Numbered from the stretch's first letter, positions 1-4,904 are shown. The stretch: DNA of 5,974 bases from an uncultured Clostridium sp. (GCA_902464345.1 CABQJA010000145.1:1-5974), one strand, 5' to 3'. Notes: a model not told the origin generated them from the sequence alone. Program-made: numbers and translations.

Positions 1-48
1 GTTTGGCTACGGACCAAAAGGCCGGGGGTTCGAATCCTCTAGCACGCA
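1..48 (+). tRNA. tRNA-Arg(ACG), 3' part only
   Basis: This is the 3' part of a tRNA; the 5' acceptor strand and D-arm lie outside the window. The anticodon stem pairs 2-6 (TTTGG) with 14-18 (CCAAA) around the loop CTACGGA, so the anticodon at 9-11 is ACG (arginine; A34 is normally edited to inosine). A five-base variable loop (19-23) precedes a T-arm with the standard TTCGAAT loop (29-35). The T-stem has two G-T wobbles. The acceptor 3' strand is 41-47 (AGCACGC) and the discriminator is A48. The following bases are GC, not CCA, so CCA must be added after transcription. Confidence 0.93.
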
Positions 49-53
49 GCGTT

Positions 54-84
54 AAGCCTGATGAGACTTCATCAGGCTTTTCTT
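54..84 (+). terminator. Intrinsic terminator after tRNA-Arg
   Basis: A perfect 11-bp stem pairs 54-64 (AAGCCTGATGA) with 69-79 (TCATCAGGCTT) around a GACT loop, and is followed by a T-rich run (TTTTCTT, 78-84). It begins six bases after the tRNA, so it should end the tRNA transcript. The pyridoxamine kinase starts only 41 bases past the run, so incomplete termination here could feed that gene. Confidence 0.88.
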
Positions 85-125
85 ATATCTGGATATATAC
101 CAGAAACTAACAGGAGAAAAGACAT

Positions 126-959
126 ATGATTTCACATAATAATCAGAAGAAAATAGCAGTAATCAATGACCTGTCCGGGTTTGGACGATGCTCGATCACA
201 GTAGCCCTCCCGATCATTTCTCATATGCGTCTGCAGTGTTGTCCGGTTCCGACATCTATTTTTTCCAACCACACCGGATATGAGCATTTCTTTTTTGAAG
301 ACTGTACACAGAACATGCGGGAGTTTATTAAGAACTGGAAGCTGTTAGGACTGGAGTTTGATGGAATCGCAACAGGATTTCTGGGCTCCAGGGAGCAGAT
401 TCAGATCGTAGAGGAGTTTATCCGGACATTCCGGATGGAACGGACAAAGGTGATCATTGATCCGGTGATGGGAGATAACGGGGAACTGTATCCGACCTAT
501 ACGGAGGATATGCGCCGGGAGATGAAAAAGCTGGTCTCCTATGCGGATATTCTGACACCGAATCTGACGGAATGCTGTTTCCTGACAGATACACCGTATC
601 GACAGACGGGATGGACCAGGGCGGAATTATATGCTATGGCAGAAAAGCTGTCTCAGGTAGGTGCGGATAAAATCGTAATATCCGGTATTTCCATGGGGGA
701 ATATCTGGGTAATGTGGTGTATGAACGGAACGGAGAAAAGACCATCATACGGAGTAAACGGGTTGCACAGGAACGGGCAGGTACCGGGGATGTTTTCGCA
801 TCCGTGATCGCAGGGGATTGTGTGAACGGTGTGGAATTCGCGACATCTGTCAGAAAGGCAGTGCGGTTTATCCGCGACTGTATGCTGCTTACCAACGAGC
901 GGCAGATTCCACCGGAGGATGGTGTCTGTTTTGAAGAGCTGCTCCATCGGCTAAAATAA
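126..959 (+). CDS. Pyridoxamine kinase (PfkB/ribokinase superfamily, PdxK/PdxY-like)
   Basis: Cytosolic kinase expected to phosphorylate pyridoxamine, pyridoxal or pyridoxine with ATP in the vitamin B6 salvage pathway that yields pyridoxal 5'-phosphate. The 277-residue length fits the family. Visible motifs are the N-terminal strand and loop NDLSGFGRCS (14-23), the substrate-side FSNHTGY (46-52, the same string as in mammalian pyridoxal kinases), IDPVMGD (111-117), TPNLTE (144-149), and the anion-hole motif AGTGD (218-222), in which D222 is the expected catalytic base. The start is supported by AGGAG at 112-116, nine bases before the ATG. No convincing promoter lies between the tRNA terminator and the gene. 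Preference for pyridoxamine over other B6 vitamers is inferred from the clostridial family and is not visible in the sequence. ThiD-type hydroxymethylpyrimidine kinase is a less likely alternative because of the FSNHTGY motif. Confidence 0.9.
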   Translation: MISHNNQKKIAVINDLSGFGRCSITVALPIISHMRLQCCPVPTSIFSNHTGYEHFFFEDCTQNMREFIKNWKLLGLEFDGIATGFLGSREQIQIVEEFIRTFRMERTKVIIDPVMGDNGELYPTYTEDMRREMKKLVSYADILTPNLTECCFLTDTPYRQTGWTRAELYAMAEKLSQVGADKIVISGISMGEYLGNVVYERNGEKTIIRSKRVAQERAGTGDVFASVIAGDCVNGVEFATSVRKAVRFIRDCMLLTNERQIPPEDGVCFEELLHRLK

Positions 960-996
960 CAATTCCATAGATTTCCAATTAAGTATTGCATGCTCC

Positions 997-1032
997 TTAA
1001 CAATATGTTACAATTTTGTTACATCTTGTTAA
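997..1032. promoter_or_regulatory. Phased TGTTA repeats, possible response-regulator site
   Basis: TGTTA occurs in the same orientation at 1006-1010, 1017-1021 and 1027-1031, that is at steps of 11 and 10 bases, and so falls on one face of the helix. A further copy in inverse orientation, TTAACA at 997-1002, creates outer (CTTAACA/TGTTAAG) and inner (TAACA/TGTTA) inverted repeats. Read on the minus strand the three copies are TTAACA, GTAACA, GTAACA. They resemble the tandem hexamers with 11-bp period bound by OmpR/PhoB-class regulators such as Bacillus PhoP. The middle copy overlaps the likely -35 box. The binding protein is unknown, and no regulator gene lies in the window. Confidence 0.4.
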
Positions 1033-1045
1033 GAAGATTTAATAT
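1016..1045 (+). promoter_or_regulatory. Likely promoter of the transglutaminase-like gene
   Basis: TTGTTA (1016-1021) and TAATAT (1040-1045) with an 18-base spacer make a plausible vegetative -35/-10 pair. Transcription would start near 1052, about 34 bases before the ATG at 1086. The surrounding DNA is strongly AT-rich. The fit to consensus is moderate, so the exact boxes are tentative. Confidence 0.45.
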
Positions 1046-1085
1046 TTAAATCATGACAGATGAATAATGATATGGTAGGAACGAT

Positions 1086-1994
1086 ATGAAGATTTCTTTG
1101 AAAACCGGAGCAGGCGCCGGTATGATGCTGGCGATGGCAGCATCATTGGTATTGATCACAGACTATACGGACAGACATGAACAGATTCAGATAGAGACAG
1201 CAGAGACGGTTGCAATGAGCACGTCTATGGAGCAGATTGAGACTGAGATTGCGGCACGGATCGAGGCAGAAGAGGTATCTGCAGTGATCGCAAGGCTGGA
1301 TACGGTGTCCTTATCCAGTCACAATGAGATTCTGGCGGCACGGCAGTTATATGAGAATACATCCGGAGATGCAAGAGCTTATATTAATGAACAGGATCTG
1401 CTGGATGCAGAGTCTGCATATGCACAGCTGGAGCAGGATCGTGCAGCGAAGCTGACAGAGGCGATCGCAGGCGGAAATGTGATGCAGGTTCTGGAATATG
1501 CCGATGTACAGGTACAGGGATCCGGGGATGCATATCTGGATTCTCTGGTGCAGGATTTTATCGCAAAGGCTACAACGGATGATATGAGCCGTTCTGAGCA
1601 GCTGAAGGCCTGCTATGATTATATGGTAGCGAATTACAGCTATGGTTATAATTATAATTGCAATTATGGTTCCGGAAAGAAGTCTGTAGCATGGGCTACC
1701 GCTTTCCTGCGGGATGGCTACGGAGCATGCAATAACTGGTCATCTGCATTCACTTATATTGCAAGGGCACTGGGATATGACTGCAGATTGTGTTATGGCA
1801 GTACCGCATCATCCAGAGGCGGCAGCGTGGAGCATTACTGGCCAAGTATTGTAGTAGAGGGTACAGAGTTTATATTTGATCCACAGGTAGAAGGAGATAT
1901 GACACGGAGAAGTGGCGTGAACCAGCATAAGCGGTTCGGACTGACCGGAGCAGCCGCATCTGCAAAATACTATTTTTCAACTACGACAGAATAA
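1086..1994 (+). CDS. Secreted or membrane-anchored transglutaminase-like protein
   Basis: The 302-residue protein begins with a short basic stretch and a hydrophobic segment (about 8-25), either a signal peptide or an uncleaved anchor, so it should act outside the membrane. Residues about 64-120 look like a degenerate copy of the three-helix repeat of Firmicute surface proteins (a pattern of VxxLDxV, AxxLY, DLLDAExAYAxLE). The C-terminal half is a transglutaminase-like cysteine hydrolase domain: GYGACNNWS with C215 as nucleophile, EHYW with H250, and FIFDPQVEGD with D266 form the expected Cys-His-Asp triad. An unusual tyrosine/asparagine/glycine-rich stretch (184-196) lies just before it. In bacteria this fold more often acts as a protease or peptide hydrolase than as a cross-linker, so the substrate is open. 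GGTAGGA at 1074-1080 sits five bases before the ATG. The gene appears monocistronic, with its own promoter and terminator. Confidence 0.87.
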   Translation: MKISLKTGAGAGMMLAMAASLVLITDYTDRHEQIQIETAETVAMSTSMEQIETEIAARIEAEEVSAVIARLDTVSLSSHNEILAARQLYENTSGDARAYINEQDLLDAESAYAQLEQDRAAKLTEAIAGGNVMQVLEYADVQVQGSGDAYLDSLVQDFIAKATTDDMSRSEQLKACYDYMVANYSYGYNYNCNYGSGKKSVAWATAFLRDGYGACNNWSSAFTYIARALGYDCRLCYGSTASSRGGSVEHYWPSIVVEGTEFIFDPQVEGDMTRRSGVNQHKRFGLTGAAASAKYYFSTTTE

Positions 1995-1998
1995 ACAT

Positions 1999-2046
1999 AA
2001 AACCATGGAATCCATCCGATAGCCGGAGCGGTTCCATGGTTTTCTT
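1999..2046 (+). terminator. Intrinsic terminator after the transglutaminase-like gene
   Basis: A 12-bp perfect stem pairs 1999-2010 (AAAACCATGGAA) with 2032-2043 (TTCCATGGTTTT). A smaller inner stem, TCCG (2015-2018) with CGGA (2024-2027), is possible inside the 21-base loop. The right arm ends in TTTT followed by CTT. Because the left arm begins with AAAA, the structure could also work weakly in the reverse direction. It starts four bases after the stop codon. Confidence 0.85.
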
Positions 2047-2057
2047 AATTTCAGGAT

Positions 2058-2134
2058 TATAGGCGACCTATAGGATAAAACGTGAGTTATAGAACAAAAC
2101 GTGTTGATGGTTAATTGTGGTCAACAAACGTTTT
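2058..2134. repeat. Nested short direct and inverted repeats, origin unknown
   Basis: Two adjacent 19-base units (2069-2087 and 2088-2106) share TATAG and AAAACGTG at the same offsets, with 14 of 19 positions identical. Upstream, TATAGG (2058-2063) and CCTATA (2067-2072) are inverted around CGA. Downstream, AAAACG-TGTTGA (2096-2107) is imperfectly inverted against TCAACA-AA-CGTTTT (2121-2134) around a 13-base loop, so the AAAACGT core occurs three times. This could be a protein-binding site, a remnant end of an insertion sequence, or a second hairpin behind the minus-strand tRNA. No transposase gene is present to decide. Confidence 0.5.
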
Positions 2135-2173
2135 AAAAAGGTAAAAGGATCTGTAAACCTTACAGACCCTTTT
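2135..2173 (-). terminator. Intrinsic terminator of tRNA-Gln, probably bidirectional
   Basis: A 14-bp stem pairs 2143-2156 with 2160-2173 around a three-base loop. The single odd pair (A2149 against C2167) becomes a G-U wobble when transcribed from the minus strand, so the hairpin is best formed in that direction. The minus-strand transcript continues CCUUUUACCUUUUU, a suitable U-rich tail. It begins three bases past the tRNA 3' end. On the plus strand the same hairpin is followed by TTTTT (2170-2174, partly in the stem), so it may also stop rightward transcription. Confidence 0.82.
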
Positions 2174-2175
2174 TA

Positions 2176-2247
2176 CTGGGATAGCAGGATTCGAACCTAC
2201 AGATGCTGGAATCAGAATCCAGTGCCTTACCATTTGGCGATATCCCA
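2176..2247 (-). tRNA. tRNA-Gln(CTG)
   Basis: Complete 72-base tRNA on the minus strand. The acceptor pairs TGGGATA (2247-2241) with TATCCCA (2183-2177), leaving discriminator G at 2176. The anticodon stem is CTGGA/TCCAG and the loop TTCTGAT, giving anticodon CTG (plus-strand 2213-2215) for glutamine codon CAG. The T-loop is TTCGAAT. The acceptor with a weak U1-A72 pair and G73 is typical of bacterial tRNA-Gln. CCA is not encoded; the next bases are TAA. CTG is the second glutamine isoacceptor, usually accompanied elsewhere by a TTG tRNA. A short plus-strand reading frame from GTG at 2117 crosses this gene and is spurious. Confidence 0.96.
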
Positions 2248-2265
2248 TCACTCACAACAATGGCT

Positions 2266-2294
2266 ATTATACAGTAAGCAAATGAAAAAAGCAA
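2266..2294 (-). promoter_or_regulatory. Promoter of tRNA-Gln
   Basis: On the minus strand TTGCTT (2294-2289) and a perfect TATAAT (2271-2266) are separated by exactly 17 bases. Transcription should start about seven bases on, near 2259, some 12 bases before the mature tRNA end at 2247. A-tracts directly upstream (on the 2299-2356 side) could act as an UP element, as is common for stable-RNA promoters. Confidence 0.85.
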
Positions 2295-2361
2295 TACCTT
2301 TTTTGAAAAAAGTTGAAAAAATTTCAAAGTTATTATTAAAATCTTAAATTTTAAAATAAGT
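2295..2361. other. AT-rich bridge with phased A-tracts between divergent promoters
   Basis: About 87% of these 67 bases are A or T. Runs of A begin at 2306, 2316, 2326 and 2338, and one lies in the neighbouring -35 region at 2285, that is at about 10-base or double steps. This is the pattern expected of intrinsically curved DNA. TTGAAA-AAA-TTTCAA (2313-2327) is an inverted repeat inside it. The stretch separates the -35 box of the tRNA-Gln promoter from the -35 box of the rightward operon promoter and could serve both. Confidence 0.55.
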
Positions 2362-2390
2362 ATGACAAACAGAGCGCTTTTATGTATAAT
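2362..2390 (+). promoter_or_regulatory. Promoter of the five-gene operon
   Basis: ATGACA (2362-2367) and a perfect TATAAT (2385-2390) are separated by 17 bases. Transcription should begin near 2397, giving a leader of about 20 bases before the start codon at 2418. This placement rules out translation from the upstream in-frame ATG at 2382, because that codon lies before the expected transcription start. Confidence 0.82.
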
Positions 2391-2401
2391 AAGACAGATG
2401 C

Positions 2402-2409
2402 AAAGGAGG
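2402..2409 (+). promoter_or_regulatory. Ribosome-binding site that fixes the start at 2418
   Basis: AAAGGAGG is a near-perfect complement to the 3' end of 16S rRNA, eight bases before the ATG at 2418. The in-frame ATG at 2382 has no comparable site upstream. Confidence 0.9.
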
Positions 2410-2417
2410 CAGTGCAG

Positions 2418-2858
2418 ATGGGTAAGCTGATATATATTGTACCGTGGGCGATCTGTGACACGGATAACATATATGTGAAGAAAGTGAATCAGGTCACAGA
2501 TGAGGTGCCGGGGGAGCAGACCATTGTAGATGACTGGAGTGTAAAGAGCGTCCTGAAGAGTCCGGATAAACGGACAAAGGATATATACGTGGTTCTGGAT
2601 GTATATCGGGGTTATGATTTTAAGTCAAAGAGCAGAGATGTATCGATCCTGGATGTGACGAATTCTGTAAAACGGTTACAGGAGCTTGGATATGTACCGG
2701 CAGAGGAACCCGAGAAGGCGTTTATCAGGCAGAAGATCCTCAAATGGGATTCCGCACAGGTACGTAAGGCGGCAAAGAAAACAGGCACGAAGGATACCGA
2801 AGGTAAGAAGACAGAGAATAAAAAGACAGAGAGTAAAAAGGCAGCCGCCGGCAGATAG
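2418..2858 (+). CDS. Uncharacterised protein with lysine-rich C-terminal tail
   Basis: I do not recognise this 146-residue protein. It has no signal peptide or membrane segment and should be cytosolic. Residues about 1-110 look like a small mixed alpha/beta domain: hydrophobic strands at 3-10 (KLIYIVPW) and 56-63 (IYVVLDVY), then a probable helix at 78-91 (ILDVTNSVKRLQEL). From about 112 it becomes highly basic. Residues 125-146 form an imperfect five-residue repeat (KDTEG, KKTEN, KKTES, KKAAA) that mirrors a 15-base repeat in the DNA at 2790-2849. Such tails often bind nucleic acid or ribosomes, but that is inference. The ORF can be extended to an ATG at 2382; the promoter and ribosome site argue against it. 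It is the first gene of the operon, and the thioesterase follows after 15 bases. Confidence 0.8.
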   Translation: MGKLIYIVPWAICDTDNIYVKKVNQVTDEVPGEQTIVDDWSVKSVLKSPDKRTKDIYVVLDVYRGYDFKSKSRDVSILDVTNSVKRLQELGYVPAEEPEKAFIRQKILKWDSAQVRKAAKKTGTKDTEGKKTENKKTESKKAAAGR

Positions 2859-2873
2859 AAAGAAGGAATTAAT

Positions 2874-3581
2874 ATGTATGAAATGAAAGTGCGTATCCGG
2901 TTCAGTGATATAGGGTCCGATCAGAAGCTGCGACTATATGAGCTTCCGAAATATTTTCAGGATATCAGTATCGAACATTCGGAGGCAGTCGGAGTCGGGA
3001 TCCCGTATCTGGCACCACGGTCACTTGCCTGGCTTCTGACGTCGTGGCAGATTGATATTGAACGGCTGCCGGTATATAATGAGATTGTGACAGTTCGGAC
3101 ATGGCCGTATAGTTTCCGGTCGTCCTTTGGGTATCGGAATTATGAGATCGTGGATGAAGCCGGAAATCAGATTGTAAAGGCCTATGCCCTGTGGCTGCAT
3201 ACGGATATTGCGAATATGAAGCCGGCAGTGACACTTCCGGAGGAGTACAGCAAGTATGGACTGGATGATCAGCTGGAGATGGAGTATCAGCCGCGTAAGA
3301 TCACGCTTCCTTCAGAAATGGAAGAGGTGGATCAGGTACTGGTAACAGAGCATTATGCAGATATGTATCAGCATATGAATAATGCAATGTATGTGGATAT
3401 TGCATCGGATTATCTTCCGGAGTACGCGGAGATCGCCCGGATCCGGGTGGATTACCGGAAGCAGGTAAAGATCGGAGACCGGATGTATATCAGACGGCAG
3501 ATGACAGAGGATAAATGCTATGTGGCATTTTATGATGAGGCCGGTGATATGCATGTGAGTACGGAGTTCATAATCCGGTAA
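2874..3581 (+). CDS. Acyl-ACP thioesterase (FatA/FatB family, double hotdog)
   Basis: Cytosolic enzyme expected to hydrolyse acyl-acyl carrier protein and release free fatty acid, ending or diverting fatty acid synthesis. The 235 residues fit the bacterial family of two fused hotdog domains. The N-terminal domain (about 1-125) carries the conserved segment VRTWPYSFRSSFGYRNYEI (74-92) and ALWLHTD (105-111). The C-terminal domain (about 155-235) carries ADMYQHMNN (162-170) and RVDYRKQV (191-198). Relative to the plant-type catalytic set Asp-x-Asn-x-His plus Glu, D163 and H167 are kept, but the Asn position is Y165 and the Glu position appears to be Q197. So chain preference or even activity is uncertain. 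AGAAGGA at 2861-2867 lies six bases before this ATG, favouring it over the in-frame ATG at 2883. The stop overlaps a downstream ATG (TAATG at 3579-3583). Confidence 0.87.
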   Translation: MYEMKVRIRFSDIGSDQKLRLYELPKYFQDISIEHSEAVGVGIPYLAPRSLAWLLTSWQIDIERLPVYNEIVTVRTWPYSFRSSFGYRNYEIVDEAGNQIVKAYALWLHTDIANMKPAVTLPEEYSKYGLDDQLEMEYQPRKITLPSEMEEVDQVLVTEHYADMYQHMNNAMYVDIASDYLPEYAEIARIRVDYRKQVKIGDRMYIRRQMTEDKCYVAFYDEAGDMHVSTEFIIR

Positions 3582-3597
3582 TGTATGCAGGTGCGGG

Positions 3598-3605
3598 AAA
3601 GGAAG
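3598..3605 (+). promoter_or_regulatory. Ribosome-binding site that favours the start at 3614
   Basis: AAAGGAAG lies 8-10 bases before the ATG at 3614. The alternative ATG at 3581, which overlaps the thioesterase stop, has only a poorly spaced CGGAG (3562-3566) upstream. Confidence 0.65.
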
Positions 3606-3613
3606 AGAAAAGG

Positions 3614-4444
3614 ATGATAGAAGTAGGAAAATATCTGAATCTTAAGGTACTCCGGATGAAGGATTTCGGAGTATATCTGGGGGAGGAAGACGAAGAGGAA
3701 GCCGTATTACTTCCGAGAAAGCAGGTCCCGGAGCATACGAAGGCGGGAGATACCATAGAGGTATTTGTTTACCGGGATTCCCAGGACAGAAAGATCGCAA
3801 CAACGAACCGGCCATATCTGACGGTCGGTGAGATCGGCGTCCTGAAGGTAGTCAGTGTAGCGGGAATCGGTGCGTTTATGGACTGCGGACTGGAGCGGGA
3901 TATATTACTTCCGTTTAAGGAGCAGACGACCAGAGTGGCAGAGGGCGAATCCTATCCTGTATATATGTATGTGGATAAAAGTGACCGGCTTTGTGTGACA
4001 ATGCGGTTATATCAGCATCTGGACATGAATTCCCCATATAAAAAGAATGATATGGTTCATGGAATCGTTTATGAATATAAGGATCACATGGGGGCATTTA
4101 TTCTGGTAGAGGGTAAATACTCCGGTCTGGTTCCAAAAAAGGAATTATATCAGAAGGTTTCCGTTGGTGAGGAGATCGAGGGCCGGATCATGAATGTCCG
4201 GGAGGACGGAAAGCTGGATATCAGTCTGCGGAAGGTCGCATATGTGCAGATGAATGAGGATGCCGAGCAAATCGAGCAGCGCATGGATGAGCTGGGCGGC
4301 GTACTGCCGTTTACGGATAAGGCATCTCCGGAGAAGATAAAGGCAGAGTTCGGCATGAGCAAGAATGAGTTCAAACGGGCAGTCGGACATTTGCTGAAGG
4401 CAGGAAAGATTGAGATCACCGATCAGGAGATTCATAAAAAGTAA
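3614..4444 (+). CDS. cvfB: CvfB/YitL-like S1-domain RNA-binding protein
   Basis: The 276-residue protein matches the CvfB architecture: tandem S1-like OB folds at about 1-60, 66-130 and 145-207, then a C-terminal winged helix at about 215-272. Supporting segments are the N-terminal GKYLNLKVLRMKDFGVYLG (5-23) with LLPRKQVP (32-39), GVLKVVSVAGIGAFMDCGL (75-93), and the classical S1 run VHGIVYEYKDHMGAFILV (148-165) with KLDISLRK (200-207). In Staphylococcus aureus CvfB binds RNA and affects virulence gene expression; the role here is likely cytosolic RNA binding but its targets are unknown. The family normally begins near MIE-GKY, which supports the ATG at 3614. Starting at 3581 would add 11 residues (MYAGAGKEEKR) that lack family support. 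RidA follows after a 28-base gap. Confidence 0.85.
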   Translation: MIEVGKYLNLKVLRMKDFGVYLGEEDEEEAVLLPRKQVPEHTKAGDTIEVFVYRDSQDRKIATTNRPYLTVGEIGVLKVVSVAGIGAFMDCGLERDILLPFKEQTTRVAEGESYPVYMYVDKSDRLCVTMRLYQHLDMNSPYKKNDMVHGIVYEYKDHMGAFILVEGKYSGLVPKKELYQKVSVGEEIEGRIMNVREDGKLDISLRKVAYVQMNEDAEQIEQRMDELGGVLPFTDKASPEKIKAEFGMSKNEFKRAVGHLLKAGKIEITDQEIHKK

Positions 4445-4459
4445 GATACAGGTAAGAAT

Positions 4460-4464
4460 GGAGG
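4460..4464 (+). promoter_or_regulatory. Ribosome-binding site that fixes the ridA start
   Basis: GGAGG sits eight bases before the ATG at 4473. The in-frame ATG at 4458 overlaps this site, and one at 4410 lies within the upstream gene, so neither is likely to be used. Confidence 0.88.
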
Positions 4465-4472
4465 CTATTATT

Positions 4473-4850
4473 ATGAAGAAAGTAATATCAACAGACAAGG
4501 CACCGGCAGCGATCGGACCATATTCACAGGCAATCGAGGTAAACGGCATGATCTTTACATCCGGTGTGATCCCGATTGATCCGGCAACCAATACGCTGGT
4601 AGAAGGAGATATTCAGGTACAGGCAAAGCAGGCGATCGGTAATCTGGCAGCATTGCTGACAGAGGCAGGCACCAGCTGTGAGAATGTAATTAAGACAACG
4701 GTATTCATTAAGGATATGAATGATTTTGCAAAGGTAAACGAGATCTATGCCGAGTTCTTCCACGGAGACTGCCCGGCACGTTCCTGCGTAGAGGTGGCAA
4801 GACTTCCGAAGGACGTATTGATCGAGATCGAAGCAATTGCAGTAAAGTAA
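4473..4850 (+). CDS. ridA: RidA, 2-iminobutanoate/2-iminopropanoate deaminase
   Basis: Cytosolic enzyme of the YjgF/YER057c/UK114 family. It hydrolyses reactive enamine/imine intermediates released by PLP enzymes such as threonine dehydratase, giving 2-oxo acids and ammonia and protecting other PLP enzymes. The 125-residue length is typical. The N-terminal IGPYSQA (14-20, Y17) and the C-terminal family signature PARSCVEVARLP with IEIEAIAV (101-124, R103 as the substrate carboxylate-binding arginine) are present, so it should be the true deaminase subfamily and form a trimer. Longer forms from 4410 or 4458 would add residues absent from the family. It shares a B6-related theme with the pyridoxamine kinase at 126-959, but that gene lies in another transcription unit, so the link is only suggestive. 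Confidence 0.95.
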   Translation: MKKVISTDKAPAAIGPYSQAIEVNGMIFTSGVIPIDPATNTLVEGDIQVQAKQAIGNLAALLTEAGTSCENVIKTTVFIKDMNDFAKVNEIYAEFFHGDCPARSCVEVARLPKDVLIEIEAIAVK

Positions 4851-4870
4851 TCCGGAAGGATGATACATAG

Positions 4871-4904
4871 AGCGGTCATTCCGGCATATGCGCGGTGACC
4901 GGCT
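4871..4904 (+). other. Leader hairpin directly before the CPBP ribosome site
   Basis: AGC-GGTCA (4871-4878) can pair with TGACC-GGCT (4896-4904) as 8 bp with one bulged G. CCG (4881-4883) with CGG (4893-4895) can extend it, and the loop holds the palindrome GCATATGC. There is no T-run, so it is not a terminator. It ends at the base before GGAGG (4905-4909), so it may influence translation or mRNA stability of the protease gene. Confidence 0.45.

Noticed and set aside
627..1003. Minus-strand frames opposite the pyridoxamine kinase
   Set aside because: No ribosome site, no recognisable motif, and the plus-strand kinase motifs cover the same bases.
2117..2347. Plus-strand 76-residue reading frame from GTG
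   Set aside because: It runs across the tRNA-Gln gene, its terminator and its promoter, has no ribosome site, and its protein is low in structure and ends in lysine-rich AT-derived sequence.
2306..2356. A/T-rich inverted repeats considered as a terminator or origin-like element
   Set aside because: Stems are pure A/T and too weak for termination, and there are no DnaA boxes or iterons. Promoter-associated curved DNA explains them better.
2686..2886. Arginine-rich 66-residue frame overlapping the first operon gene
   Set aside because: It is a frame shadow of the lysine-rich repeat region; the basic composition follows from reading AAG/AGA-rich DNA in another frame.
4145..4591. 148-residue minus-strand frame with hydrophobic stretches
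   Set aside because: It lies opposite the cvfB end and ridA start, which are both strongly supported. It has no ribosome site, and the hydrophobicity mirrors the antisense of charged codons.
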